This document shows, in pieces, positions 35,990 through 44,531 of a stretch of 64,000 bases of DNA. Within the stretch, counting starts at the first letter, position 1; every line of letters starts with the position of its first letter. This stretch comes from Glycomyces xiaoerkulensis. Its GTDB lineage: Bacteria > Actinomycetota > Actinomycetes > Mycobacteriales > Micromonosporaceae. The stretch spans positions 186,001-250,000 of the forward strand of contig NZ_PGGV01000033.1 of the NCBI RefSeq assembly GCF_002798405.1. Reading direction: 5' to 3'. A model generated the notes under the pieces. That model ran no database searches. It worked only from the letters and a program-made list of their open reading frames with translations, and was not told where the DNA came from. The position numbers and the translations under genes are program-made.

Positions 35990-36814
35990 ATGGTGGAGCA
36001 GCGGCGACCCCGGTACGAGCGGCGCAAGCACGGCGGCATCCGGCCCGGGAGCAAGGAGCAACCGACCAAACTCATCCAGAGCGTGCGGCGGGCGCTGCAC
36101 ATCATGGAGTTCGTCGGCCAGTACCGCGAGGGCGTGTCGGCCCAGCGGATCGCGTTCGAGTGCCGGCTCAACCGGGGCACGGCGTACAACCTCCTGCGCA
36201 CCCTGGTCTACGAGCGGTACCTGCGCCGCGACGACGAAGGGCGCTACACCCTCGGCCTGGAAGTGTCCGACCGCTACTCCGAGCTCACCCAGGCGATGGC
36301 CGGGCCGCGCAGCGCCGAGGAGTTCATGCGGCGCATGTCGGCCGAGACCGGATACAGCACCTACGTGGCCCGGTTCGTGGAGGGGCGTCCGGCGGTCACC
36401 GGGGTCGCCGAGGGCGCCCGCAGTCCGCACGTGGAGGACCTCATCGTCGGCTTCGACGACGGCGCCCACGCCACCGCGCTCGGCAAGGCGCTCCTGGCGA
36501 CCCTCCCGCACTTCGAGCGCGCGCTGTACCTCAGGGCCGCCGGGATGCGCCGGTTCACCCGCCGCACGCTGACCGAGCCGGCCGCGCTCGAGCACGATCT
36601 GGTCGTCGCCGACGAGTCGGGCGTCTTCACCGAATTCGGCCAGTTCCAGGAGGGCGTCGCCTGCGGGGCGGTGGTCGCCCGCGACCACCCCGAACCGGCC
36701 GAACGGGTCGTACTGGCCGCGGCGATGCCGCTGTCGGAGGCCGGGCGGTCCTGGCCGGAGGTCACCTGGCGGCTGCGCCTCGCCGCGGCCGAACTCGAGC
36801 CGCTGCTCGACTAG
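35990..36814 (+). CDS. IclR family transcriptional regulator
   Basis: 274-aa regulator. The winged helix is QSVRRALHIMEFVGQYREGVSAQRIAFECRLNRGTAYNLLRTLVYERYLRRDDEGRYTLG (about 28-86); the ligand-binding domain follows with FVEGRPAVTGVAEGARSPHVEDLIVGFDDGAHATALGKALLATLP and the closing region FTEFGQFQEGVACGAVVARD. The ATG at 35990 with GGAG upstream was chosen; upstream codons add a non-conserved basic stretch. Target genes are unknown; the divergent MFS transporter is the nearest candidate. Confidence 0.88.
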   Translation: MVEQRRPRYERRKHGGIRPGSKEQPTKLIQSVRRALHIMEFVGQYREGVSAQRIAFECRLNRGTAYNLLRTLVYERYLRRDDEGRYTLGLEVSDRYSELTQAMAGPRSAEEFMRRMSAETGYSTYVARFVEGRPAVTGVAEGARSPHVEDLIVGFDDGAHATALGKALLATLPHFERALYLRAAGMRRFTRRTLTEPAALEHDLVVADESGVFTEFGQFQEGVACGAVVARDHPEPAERVVLAAAMPLSEAGRSWPEVTWRLRLAAAELEPLLD

Positions 36815-37209
36815 TTCGAGGCGATCTTGTCGGGCAGGATCAGGTTCATCACCCAGGAGGCCAGCGAGACCAGGATCGCACCGGGCAGCGCCCACCAGAG
36901 CGGCTCGATCTCGAAAACCAGGTTGAACTGCTCGGCGAGCCACGCCACCAGCAGGAACAGACCGGCGTTGACGACCAGAGAGAACAGTCCCAAGGTGAGC
37001 ACGTAGAAGCCGCAGCCGAGGGTCTTGATGATGGGCTTGAGCACCGCGTTCACCACGCCGAAGATCACCGCGATGATCCCGAGCGTGATGATCCGGTCGA
37101 CCAGGTCGTCGCCGGGCCTGCCGATCTGGATTCCGGAGAGCAGCCACGAGACGATCCAGAACGCCGCGCCGGTGACCGCGATCTTGACGATGAGTTTCAC
37201 GCCGCCCAT
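36811..37209 (-). CDS. Small four-helix membrane protein (PF04020/phage-holin-like family)
   Basis: 132 aa with four membrane helices: VKLIVKIAVTGAAFWIVSWLLSGI, IITLGIIAVIFGVVNAVLKPIIKTLG, YVLTLGLFSLVVNAGLFLLVAWLAE and WWALPGAILVSLASWVMNLILP. The motif NAVLKPIIKTLGCGFYVLTLGLFSLVVNA is the core of the widespread PF04020 family (YvlD-like), whose function is not established despite the holin name. Its stop overlaps that of the convergent IclR gene. Confidence 0.8.
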   Translation of the reverse strand: MGGVKLIVKIAVTGAAFWIVSWLLSGIQIGRPGDDLVDRIITLGIIAVIFGVVNAVLKPIIKTLGCGFYVLTLGLFSLVVNAGLFLLVAWLAEQFNLVFEIEPLWWALPGAILVSLASWVMNLILPDKIASN

Positions 37210-37518
37210 CCTGCCAAACCCCGAGCGTCGGCGGAAGCCTCGGGTATCGGCTGTGCGGTGTACCGACGAGGCCGGAGGCGAGCTCAAGCGGGAGTCCGGT
37301 AGAGGTCGCCGAGGCCGACCCCGGTGCGGGGATGAAGATCGCCAGCCCGGCCCACTCGTCGGAGCGTCGAACACGGCTGGCGGCTTCTCCACGGATCCTC
37401 CAGTGCTAAAGTGCGCTTTACTAAAACGTGGTTTAGTATCCAAGCTCGGAGGCGAGCAGGCGCTCGTTGCACCGGCAACGAGCGCCCGGATCGACCGTCA
37501 CCCGGCCTAGGGTCGGGC
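37210..37518. other. Intergenic region with operator-like repeats
   Basis: These 309 bases lie between two genes of the minus strand and show no coding signal. Their main content is the pair of inverted repeats at 37407-37438. Confidence 0.4.
37407..37438. promoter_or_regulatory. Two abutting inverted repeats in an A/T-rich island
   Basis: TAAAG/CTTTA arms (37407-37420, 4-base gap) run into TACTAAA/TTTAGTA arms (37419-37438, 6-base gap), both perfect. A regulator binding site is likely. It lies about 200 bp upstream of the four-helix protein gene and 70 bp after the end of the two-gene hypothetical operon; which gene it serves is unclear. Confidence 0.45.
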
Positions 37519-37887
37519 TCAGCCGTCGCACTCCTTCCGGCAGGCGGTCCAGACGCGGCCTGCGGCGGCCTTGATGTCGCTGCTGATGCGGTCGGAGTTG
37601 ATCCACGCCCAGGACTCCGGATCGCAGATCCACAGGTCGGGCCGGGCGTGGACGAGACCGGTGAGGAATCCGATCACCCGCGGCGCCTCGTGTTCGGCGA
37701 CGATCCACAACCGTGGTCGGAGTGCTTCGGTGGCGAAGGCGACGGTCCGGATCCCGATTCGGGCCGCACCGAGGACGGTGAGGCTCTGCGGATCGGGAGG
37801 CTCGGGGACGGTGGTCAGCAGCGGCAGGTCGGCCAGCGAACCGAGGTAGGTCCGCCGGAACCGCTCGGGTGCGGTGCCGGTGCTCAT
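37519..37887 (-). CDS. Hypothetical protein, second gene of a two-gene operon
   Basis: 122 aa, no signal peptide or membrane helix. Features are a hydrophobic core (LTVLGAARIGIRTVAFATEALRPRLWIVAEHEAPRVIGFLTGLVHARPDLWICDPESWAWI) and a single C-terminal pair of cysteines (about 103 and 116 region). No family recognised. The ATG overlaps the stop of the upstream gene as ATGA, so both are translated together. Its Trp-rich centre suggests a folded small domain. Confidence 0.65.
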   Translation of the reverse strand: MSTGTAPERFRRTYLGSLADLPLLTTVPEPPDPQSLTVLGAARIGIRTVAFATEALRPRLWIVAEHEAPRVIGFLTGLVHARPDLWICDPESWAWINSDRISSDIKAAAGRVWTACRKECDG

Positions 37888-38567
37888 CCGGCACCACCCC
37901 CGATCGAGCGGCGCCCGATCGGTCTGGCCCCGATCGAATCGATGCCGCCGGTCTCGAGGCGCACCTGCGGCAATCGGGGCTGCGGCACGCGGGAACGGGC
38001 CCGATCGGGCGCGGGGGAGGGGCGGCGCGGTGCCGGTCGGGGCCGTTCGGGGAAGGGCAGGACCCGCCAGTAGAGGATGGCGAGCAGCACCCGGAGGAAC
38101 CAGCGGACGCGGATTGCCGCGCGGCTCGGTTCCGGCGACCGGAAGTGGGCTTGGTGGAGTTCCTCGGAGTCGCGGATGAAGGCCCGGTAGGCGTCCTCGC
38201 GGAGCCGAGGGAACCGCTGCGGCTCTTGATCGGTCGGGTCGGTCTCGGGGAGCGGGTCGGGCAGTTCCCCTCGGCGGTGGCGGCCGATGCGGCGGTCCGG
38301 TCGCCAGCCGGGCGTGCCGTAGGGGCCGGGGTCGTCGGGGTCGTGGGGTCTGCCGCCGATCTTCCATTCGTCGCCGGGCCGGTGGCGCAGGTGGGCGGGT
38401 TCATAGTTCGGTTCGCCGGATCCGAAGCCGGGCGGGTGGTTCGCGGAAACGGCGTAGTGCCCCGAGCGCGCCGAGGCCGCCGGGTGTCCAGGGTGACCGG
38501 TGGCGATGCGGGTGGCCGAATGGGTGTTTTCAAGCACGCCGGAATGGCGTATCGTCAGTGACGACAC
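37884..38567 (-). CDS. Hypothetical Pro/Arg-rich protein with one hydrophobic segment
   Basis: 227 aa from a GTG preceded by AGAGAGGA. The N-terminal 115 residues are rich in Pro, His, Gly and Arg (GRPHDPDDPGPYGTPGWRPD). A helix YRAFIRDSEELHQAHF is followed by one hydrophobic stretch WFLRVLLAILYWRVLPF (about 155-171) and a Pro/Arg tail. It could be membrane-associated. No family recognised; translation-coupled to the next gene. Codon position bias supports this frame over the long opposite-strand frames. Confidence 0.6.
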   Translation of the reverse strand: MSSLTIRHSGVLENTHSATRIATGHPGHPAASARSGHYAVSANHPPGFGSGEPNYEPAHLRHRPGDEWKIGGRPHDPDDPGPYGTPGWRPDRRIGRHRRGELPDPLPETDPTDQEPQRFPRLREDAYRAFIRDSEELHQAHFRSPEPSRAAIRVRWFLRVLLAILYWRVLPFPERPRPAPRRPSPAPDRARSRVPQPRLPQVRLETGGIDSIGARPIGRRSIGGGAG

Positions 38568-38589
38568 GAGAGTCCTCTCTCTGTGTTGA

Positions 38590-38635
38590 GCCGCCCGGCG
38601 GAACGGAGTTTGGTGACTATGTGCCGCCGGGCGGC
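38590..38635 (-). promoter_or_regulatory. Long-stem hairpin in the 5' leader of the hypothetical operon
   Basis: Arms of 12 perfect G+C pairs with a 22-base loop stand 23 bases upstream of the GTG at 38567. It could be a terminator-like attenuator or an RNA structure. Confidence 0.4.
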
Positions 38636-38902
38636 GGCCGAGATGCTTTCTTATGAAGTTGTTTCTGGTTTCAGGGCCTTTCTCGTAACCCTTTCTGAGA
38701 GAAACGTAAATGGTTGCCGCTGTTGAAGAAACACAAGCGCGGTGATTGCATGGTGACTCAAGATATCCGCATTGTCAACCAATGTGTCCGGGCGCGTCCC
38801 CTGGGATTACTGCTTTCCCTATGGCGCACGTGAAGTGATCCCTCCGGAGGAATCCGAACGAGGCCGAGACCACACTTAGCGTGCGGTCGGTGAAACGCAT
38901 TC

Positions 38903-38938
38903 GGGGGTGCAAAGGAGACTCGCCTCCTTTGCACCCCC
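38903..38938 (-). terminator. Hairpin terminator downstream of the SDR gene
   Basis: Perfect 15-bp arms (38903-38917 and 38924-38938) with a 6-base loop, about 130 bases after the SDR stop. Confidence 0.65.
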
Positions 38939-39068
38939 CCGGGGTATCGGGGCTCCGGGCGCACCGCTGCCGATCCGACCGCTACATCCTGAAGGGATCT
39001 GTGTTCACCACCGCTCCGGCTTCAGGGTGCAGCGGTATCACCTGGCGGTCCGAGCGGCGCCGTGCCGG

Positions 39069-39833
39069 TCAGGTGAGGTCCAGGCCGCCGTCGACGGTGA
39101 GGACTTGACCGGTGATCCAAGCGGCGGCGGGGTCGGCGAGGTGCAGGATCCAGGCGGCGACCTCCTCGGGTTCACCGCGGCGGCCGAGGGGGATGCGCGC
39201 GGCCTCGTCTCGTTTGACGGCTTCGACGTCGGCCGCGGGCAGCCCGGCCGCGGCGAGCGCCTCGCTCTCGGTCGGGCCGGGGGCGACGGCGTTGATGCGG
39301 ATCTCGTCGGAGGCGAGTTCGAGGGCCCAACTGCGGGTGAGCTGTTCGATCGCGGCCTTCGAAGCGGCGTAGTGGGCCGCCTGGGGCAGCGGCCGGTGGC
39401 CGAAGGTGCTGGAGACGTTGACGATCGTCCCACCGGTCCGGCGCAGGTGGGGTAGGGCGGCGCTTGCGAGGAGGCTCGGTGCGGTGACGTTGAGCGAGAA
39501 GACGTCCTCGATTCCCTCCGCCGTGGTCTGGGGCAGCGGCATCATTCGCATGACTCCGGCGTTGCTGACCAGGACGTCCACCCGTCCCCACCGGTCGATC
39601 GCGTCGTCGATGATCTGCTGCGGCGCTTCGGGGTCGCGAAGGTCGGCGGGATGGACGCCGATGGCGGAGTGATCGGCGGCGGTCTCCTTGAGGGCATGCC
39701 GGCGCCGCCCCACGCCGAGCACTCGGGCTCCGGCATCGGCGAAGGCGCGGGCGGCGGCGCGGCCGATGCCCGAGCCGGCACCGGTGACGATGGCGACCTT
39801 GTCGGTGAACTCCTGCTGCGGTCGAGCGGTCAA
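39069..39833 (-). CDS. Short-chain dehydrogenase/reductase (SDR)
   Basis: Classical SDR oxidoreductase, about 254 aa, NAD(P)-dependent. The cofactor motif is VAIVTGAGSGIGRAAARAFADAGA (TGxxxGxG), followed by NAGVM (NAG motif), a catalytic Ser in VNVSSTFGHRP, YAASK (Tyr and Lys), and PGPTESEAL with the C-terminal WITGQVLTVDGGLDL. The TTG at 39833 is supported by AGGGAGA 5-6 bases upstream. It is divergent from an ArsR-type regulator over a perfect 31-bp operator that overlaps its ribosome-site region, so it is almost certainly that regulator's target. Substrate unknown. Confidence 0.88.
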   Translation of the reverse strand: MTARPQQEFTDKVAIVTGAGSGIGRAAARAFADAGARVLGVGRRRHALKETAADHSAIGVHPADLRDPEAPQQIIDDAIDRWGRVDVLVSNAGVMRMMPLPQTTAEGIEDVFSLNVTAPSLLASAALPHLRRTGGTIVNVSSTFGHRPLPQAAHYAASKAAIEQLTRSWALELASDEIRINAVAPGPTESEALAAAGLPAADVEAVKRDEAARIPLGRRGEPEEVAAWILHLADPAAAWITGQVLTVDGGLDLT

Positions 39834-39843
39834 CGGATTCTCC

Positions 39844-39874
39844 CTTGTTCGATGTTTGTAGAACATCGAACAAG
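39844..39874. promoter_or_regulatory. Perfect 13-5-13 bp inverted repeat, operator of the ArsR/SDR pair
   Basis: CTTGTTCGATGTT (39844-39856) and its exact complement AACATCGAACAAG (39862-39874) are separated by 5 bases. The site covers the short gap between the two divergent starts (TTG at 39833, ATG at 39880), where a dimeric winged-helix repressor would control both. Confidence 0.7.
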
Positions 39875-39879
39875 GTATC

Positions 39880-40254
39880 ATGTGCGTCATGAAGGGGATG
39901 CGGCATCCGGAGCCGGGGGAGATGGAACTGGTCCAAGTGATGGGGGCGCTGAGCGATCCGATTCGCGTGGGCCTGGTGCGGATGCTCGCCGACGGCCGTG
40001 AGCGCGGATGGGGCGAGCTGCGCGCACCGGTGGCCAAGTCGACGCTGAGCCACCACCTGCGGGTGCTGCGGGACGCGGGCATCACCCGGACCCGCCAGGA
40101 GGGCACACGCTGCTTCGTAGAGCTGCGCCGCGACGACCTGGACGGGCGTTTTCCCGGGCTCCTGCGGGCCGTACTCGAGGCGGCCGACGGCGACGGCGTC
40201 GGCGCCTATGTCGGCCTGTCCTCGGACTCGGCCGCAGGGACCGCAGCGGAGTGA
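39880..40254 (+). CDS. ArsR family winged-helix regulator
   Basis: 124 aa. VMGALSDPIRVGLVRMLADGRERGWGELRAPVAKSTLSHHLRVLRDAGITRTRQEGTRCFVELRRDDLDGRFPGLLRAVLEA is a complete ArsR-type winged helix (recognition helix KSTLSHHLRVLRDAG). No metal-binding Cys pair (ELCVCDL-type) is present, so it probably senses an organic ligand or redox state. Start at the first ATG with AAGG upstream; an ATG at 39889 is an alternative. Controls the SDR gene by context. Confidence 0.85.
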   Translation: MCVMKGMRHPEPGEMELVQVMGALSDPIRVGLVRMLADGRERGWGELRAPVAKSTLSHHLRVLRDAGITRTRQEGTRCFVELRRDDLDGRFPGLLRAVLEAADGDGVGAYVGLSSDSAAGTAAE

Positions 40255-40846
40255 CACGACGGCCCGAGCCCGCATGCCGCATCCGCGGCACCATCGCGGC
40301 TTCGGTACCGAGGGGCGCGGGCGCGCGAGTCGGAGGCTGGGCGGCCTCTGGGCCTTCTAAAGCGTTGTGGACATACGGTGCGCATCCGTGGGAAACCAGT
40401 CCGAACGCAACTGAAGCGAATGGACATGGACATGTACCCCTCGCCCGGTTCCGCCGCATCCCCGCACCGACCTATTGGGTCTGTAGGCGATTGTTCTGAG
40501 CGTGTCACCAGTTCCGCGACGACATCAGCGCCACGTGGACGTCGGTGGCGGCGTTCGCATCCGCGCACTTCCCGCCTGCGGACGCGGATCGCATGCGCGC
40601 TCCGTTGTTCATCGCCGGACGACGAATGTCGTCAAATCGACACAAGGTTGACATTCGCAGAGTCGCCGCGCCAGGACACGTTCCCGCCGCTCCAGCGCCC
40701 GCCGCCCCACGTCGCAGTGCGGACAAAGCAACATAAGTCGATCACCTTCGGTGATTGACGCCAAGGGACGGTTCACTTAGCCTCCTAAGAGATCGCATCC
40801 TCCCAGAATCCACCCCCTCGGAACCGATCACACTCAGGAGAGTCCA
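40255..40846. other. 592-bp region without a supported gene
   Basis: Several short frames occur but none has a ribosome site or protein-like composition. A frame with a C-terminal Ala/Pro run (40508-40736) might be a decayed gene. The last 100 bases should hold the promoter of the secreted protein gene. Confidence 0.4.
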
Positions 40847-41308
40847 TTGAAACGACGAATCTTCGGCGTCCTGGCCGCCGTGGCCATCGGCATCGGGCTC
40901 GCCGCCGCTCCGGCCGGACCGGCGGCGGCCGAGAAGGAACCGGGCGTGTACTGCCCCTCGGACTACTGGGCGGCCACGGGCTACGGCCCGGTCATGGTCT
41001 GCACCGAATTCGCCTACTACGGCTACCAGCAGATCCAGAGGCCAGTGACGCGTAGTGGAATAACCGGGGAGACCAGTCCGCACGGGGATTGGCACCACAC
41101 CGGCACGGATCGCTGCGTCTCGGAGTCGCTCAAGGGGGGCAACTTCCGCGCCTGCGGCGTCTACGAAAGCGACTTCGGGCCGCTCATGTACGGGACCCTG
41201 CATGTCTGGAAGAACGGCTGCAGACATGTCCAATGGGGCAACCTCAGTCTGGTCACGGAGAAGTTCCATTCGGACTCGGATCTGATGAAGACGACCTCCT
41301 GCAAGTAG
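40847..41308 (+). CDS. Small secreted protein of unknown function
   Basis: 153 aa from a TTG with AGGAGAG 5 bases upstream. The signal peptide MKRRIFGVLAAVAIGIGLAAAPAGPAAA ends in an AxA-type cleavage site near residue 28. The mature part (about 125 aa) has five or six cysteines (YCPSDYW, MVCTEF, DRCVSES, FRACGVY, NGCRHV, TTSCK) and many aromatic residues, suggesting a disulfide-stabilised extracellular domain. No family recognised. Its terminator is shared with the convergent protease gene. Confidence 0.75.
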   Translation: MKRRIFGVLAAVAIGIGLAAAPAGPAAAEKEPGVYCPSDYWAATGYGPVMVCTEFAYYGYQQIQRPVTRSGITGETSPHGDWHHTGTDRCVSESLKGGNFRACGVYESDFGPLMYGTLHVWKNGCRHVQWGNLSLVTEKFHSDSDLMKTTSCK

Positions 41309-41381
41309 CGCGGGTTCCGCTGCGGCGCCCCGCGGCGCCGGCTCCCGGCTGCATGCCGCACCCATACCCGCGAGCGACGAC

Positions 41382-41410
41382 CGGGCCCGGTGACCAGGTC
41401 ACCGGGCCCG
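41382..41410. terminator. Bidirectional hairpin terminator
   Basis: Perfect 14-bp G+C arms (41382-41395 and 41397-41410) with a single central base, followed by TTT on the plus strand, between two convergent genes. Confidence 0.75.
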
Positions 41411-41444
41411 TTTCATGCGCGGCCGACGAGGTGCGGCGCGGCGT

Positions 41445-44216
41445 TCACCCCGCCGACGCCGGGTCCGGCGGAGGCACCGCGAACTCCCGCTCGGTCGTCT
41501 TGAAGGACGCCGCGGACTGAGTGCCGAGCGTGAAGTCCGCCTCGATCACCGAGTCGGGGACGACATCGAGCTCCGCGGTCGCGGACCCGGACTCGTCGTC
41601 CACCGCTTCGAACTGGGACGGCCCGCCGCCGGGCGCGAAGGTCGAGTACCGGCCGTCGGCGTCGGTGGTGCCGTGATGGCCGGAAGCGGTGTGGGTGACC
41701 TGGGCGCCCGCGACCGGCGCTCCGCTCTGGTCGGTGACCGTGCCCCGCACCAGTCCGCCCGGAACCGGAGCGCAGTCGGCCGCGCCGCCGACCAGGACGT
41801 CGTCGATCTGCCACCAGTAGCCCGACCTGTAGGCGTGGTAGTAGTGGAACCGGAGCTGGGCCTCCTGTGCCCCCGCCCAAGCGGACAGGTCGACCGTGAC
41901 CGTGGTGTCGCGCACCGATTCCTCGGCCGCCCAGACCTCCTCCCAGGTCTGTCCGCCGTCGACGCTGATCGCCACGTCCGCTCGCGAATGCGGGGCGTAC
42001 ATGTAGAAGTCGGTGGCGAAGGACAGGACCGGTTCGGGGGCGCTCGCCAGGTCGAACACCGGCGAGATGAGGTCGGTGTCCATGATGCCGCCGCCGGGCG
42101 GGTCGGCGAAGGCGAAGCCGCCCGAGCCCGGGGTGCGGTTGCCGGTGCCGCCCGGGTCGTCGAACGTCCACGGCGCGGGACCGCGGTTGACCACGGTCCA
42201 TCCGATCGGCGCGGCCCCGGATTCGAAACCGGTGCCCAGCGGGTCGAAGGCGTAGCCGGGAGCGGTGCACCCCTGCTCCACCGGCACCTCGATGAGGAGG
42301 TCGCTCGAGTCCGCGTCGACTCGGACGGTCTGGTACCCGCCGTATTCGGTCTCGACGACCAGTTCCACGCCGCCGACGGGCAGCGTCAGTTCGAACCGCC
42401 CGGTGAGCGGGTCGGTCGTGGTGGACACCTCGCCGCCGCTGGTCTCGACCGTCGCCGCCAGCGGCCAGCCGTGGCCGGAGCCGTCGACGACCGTACCGGT
42501 GACCTCGTTGGTCTCGATCGGGGTCAGCGCCGCATCGAATTCGGCGGTCTGGTCGGCCGCCACGGTCACCGTCCCGGAGGCCGCCTCGTAGCCGAACTTC
42601 TCGACGCTCACCGCGTGCTGCCCGGTCAGGGCGAACGAGACGGTGTAGGTGCCGTCGGCGCCGGTGGTGGCGGTGCGGTCGAAATCGCCGTCGAAGACCA
42701 GTTCGGCGCCTTCCAGCGGCGTTCCGTCGGTGTCGGTGACGGTCCCGGTGATGGCACCGGATTCGCCCTCGGGGAGGGCTTGGGCGGCCGCGAGCGCGTC
42801 GATTCGCCCGTGTCCGTGGACGTTGTTCGCCTCGCCGTTGCCGCCGCACTGGTCGTTCTCGGTGAAGCGGGCCGAGTCGGTGAGCATTTCGTAGACCAGG
42901 TCGAAGTCGCCTTGGAGGGCGGGTTCGGCCTCCATCATCAGGGCGATGGTTCCGGCCACGTGCGGTGCGGCCATGGAGGTGCCGTTGTCGACGCCGTAGT
43001 CGTCGCCGGGCATCGAAGAGCGGACGCGGACGCCGGGGGCCGACACGTCGGGTTTGAGGCGGCCGTCGCTGGTGGGGCCCCGGGAGGAGAATTCGGCGAT
43101 CTCGCCGCTCGAACGGTAGGCGCCTACTGCGATCACGTCCGAGTAGGCTCCGGGGGGATCGTTGGTGCCGCAGTCCGGACCGCTGTTGCCCGCGGAGAAC
43201 ACCGGGATGATGCCGGCGGCGTGCCACAGGTCGACGATGTCCTGGTAGTACGGATCGTCATCGGTCGTGGTGTCCCTGCCCCAGGAGTTGTTGACGATGT
43301 CGGGCGCCTGGGACGGGTCGGGGTTGCCGCCCTGCGAGTCGGTGGGTGCGGCGACCCACTGGCCGGCCAGCAGCACTGAGTCCATGCTGGATCCGTAGTA
43401 GTTGGCGGCGATCCATTCGGCGCCGGGAGCGACGCCGATCCGGTTGTCCGCGCCGTCGTCGCCGACCATCGTCCCCACCGTATGGGTGCCGTGGTAGCTG
43501 AGGTCGCACGGCGTGCCGCCGCAACCGCCTTCGACGTCGTAGAAGTTGTAGTCGTGGGTGAAGGTGCCGTCGCCGTTGTTGCCCCGGTACTGCTCCACGA
43601 GCGCCGGGTGGTCGTATTGGACGCCGGAGTCGATGCTGGCGATCACGATGCCTTCGCCGGTGACGCCGAGCTGGTCCCAGACGTCGGGTGCGTTGATGTC
43701 GCTGACGCCCGATTCGGTGGAGGCCTGCTCGAAGGCGGGCTCGGCGGTCTCGACCGGTTCGACGGTCTCGACTTCGGGGGCGTCGACGACCTCGGCGACC
43801 TGGTCGAAGGCGGCCACGGTCTCGAGCAGCTCGATCCCGCCGGTCGCCTTGACCGTCGATGAGGCCCAGTAGGACTCGTAATCTACGCCCGCCTCGTCGA
43901 GGGCGGCGGTCAGTTCGGCCTGGGAGGACTCGGCGAACGCCATCGCCGCTTCGACGGCGGCCGCTCCCTTGTCGGCCTTGGTCTCGGCGCTGTACGCGGC
44001 CGAATAGTCCGGACCGCCGTCGAACCGGATCCAGAGTTCGGCTTCGCCTTCGGCGCCGATCTCGGCCAGCAGCTCGGGATCGGCCTTCTGCTCCAGCAGT
44101 GCGGTCGCGCCGGTATCGGTCTGCGCCGAGGCGGGTGCGGCGACGGCAAAGGTGGTTGATAGCGCTCCCACGAGCGAGGCGGCGAATGCCCGTCGCCATC
44201 GTTGTGTGACTGTCAA
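41445..44216 (-). CDS. Secreted S8 (subtilisin-like) serine protease with CarboxypepD_reg-type repeats
   Basis: 923 aa, TTG start with AAGGAGC upstream. A signal peptide (cleavage near ASA, residue 31) is followed by an inhibitor-like propeptide (about 40-165). The catalytic domain has the full triad: Asp196 (ASIDSGV), His242 (YHGTHT) and Ser414 (NGTSMAAPHV), with oxyanion-hole Asn344 (SAGNSG). After residue 470 come three beta-sandwich CarboxypepD_reg-like repeats (ITGTVTDTDGTPLEGAELVF, VTGTVVDGSGHG, VRGTVTDQSGAPVAGAQVTH) and a jelly-roll-like domain (AFDPLGTGFESGAAPIGWTVVNRG). No C-terminal membrane anchor is present, so it is unlikely to be an ESX mycosin although a secretion-type operon is next door. 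Confidence 0.92.
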   Translation of the reverse strand: MTVTQRWRRAFAASLVGALSTTFAVAAPASAQTDTGATALLEQKADPELLAEIGAEGEAELWIRFDGGPDYSAAYSAETKADKGAAAVEAAMAFAESSQAELTAALDEAGVDYESYWASSTVKATGGIELLETVAAFDQVAEVVDAPEVETVEPVETAEPAFEQASTESGVSDINAPDVWDQLGVTGEGIVIASIDSGVQYDHPALVEQYRGNNGDGTFTHDYNFYDVEGGCGGTPCDLSYHGTHTVGTMVGDDGADNRIGVAPGAEWIAANYYGSSMDSVLLAGQWVAAPTDSQGGNPDPSQAPDIVNNSWGRDTTTDDDPYYQDIVDLWHAAGIIPVFSAGNSGPDCGTNDPPGAYSDVIAVGAYRSSGEIAEFSSRGPTSDGRLKPDVSAPGVRVRSSMPGDDYGVDNGTSMAAPHVAGTIALMMEAEPALQGDFDLVYEMLTDSARFTENDQCGGNGEANNVHGHGRIDALAAAQALPEGESGAITGTVTDTDGTPLEGAELVFDGDFDRTATTGADGTYTVSFALTGQHAVSVEKFGYEAASGTVTVAADQTAEFDAALTPIETNEVTGTVVDGSGHGWPLAATVETSGGEVSTTTDPLTGRFELTLPVGGVELVVETEYGGYQTVRVDADSSDLLIEVPVEQGCTAPGYAFDPLGTGFESGAAPIGWTVVNRGPAPWTFDDPGGTGNRTPGSGGFAFADPPGGGIMDTDLISPVFDLASAPEPVLSFATDFYMYAPHSRADVAISVDGGQTWEEVWAAEESVRDTTVTVDLSAWAGAQEAQLRFHYYHAYRSGYWWQIDDVLVGGAADCAPVPGGLVRGTVTDQSGAPVAGAQVTHTASGHHGTTDADGRYSTFAPGGGPSQFEAVDDESGSATAELDVVPDSVIEADFTLGTQSAASFKTTEREFAVPPPDPASAG

Positions 44217-44531
44217 GGCGGCTCCTTGCGTGGGGTGGCGGCGCCGGGGGAATCGGCGCCGGTGTCAACGGGTTCCAAAGGAATGCGATTCCCTTGCACC
44301 CCACCATGCCAGGCCCTCGCCATCGGCCTAAAGGGCAATAGGGCCAGATTCGCCCGAAACATAACCAAGTCTACAAATGAGTGTCGTAATTCACAGTTGA
44401 TGGCCTAGGTGCCGCGGTCGCATGTGAGGACGCCGGGTCGCCCCAGGGGGTCTCACCCCGGGGCGACCCGGCGGATTCAACGGCGCCGGCACCAACAGGC
44501 CGCCGGTTCGTTTCGCCCGCACCCGGCGGGA
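44217..44531. other. Intergenic region: protease promoter side and terminator
   Basis: Contains an imperfect inverted repeat GGAAT/ATTCC (44280-44292) upstream of the protease start, an A/T-rich stretch 44350-44400, and the terminator at 44431-44473. No gene seen. Confidence 0.4.
44431..44473 (-). terminator. Hairpin terminator of the secretion-type operon
   Basis: Perfect 14-bp arms (44431-44444 and 44460-44473) with a 15-base loop, about 60 bases after the stop of the last operon gene. Confidence 0.7.

Larger units (their letters stand above)
38568..39068. other. Gene-free region of 501 bp with promoter-like and hairpin elements
   Basis: A hairpin with perfect 12-bp arms (38590-38601 and 38624-38635) lies in the presumed leader of the leftward operon. 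The stretch 38640-38800 is notably A/T-rich with short GAAA repeats and is the likely promoter. The terminator of the SDR gene is at 38903-38938. No ORF with coding character was found. Confidence 0.45.

Noticed and set aside
40508-40736. Possible small gene ending in an Ala/Pro-rich tail
   Set aside because: No ribosome site, no start with coding-like sequence, and no recognisable protein pattern.
41415-43379. Long plus-strand frame opposite the S8 protease
   Set aside because: Antisense shadow; the minus strand has the full Asp-His-Ser triad and signal peptide.
41445-44216. Mycosin (ESX protease) for the neighbouring secretion-type operon
   Set aside because: It lacks the C-terminal membrane helix and carries extracellular repeat domains instead.
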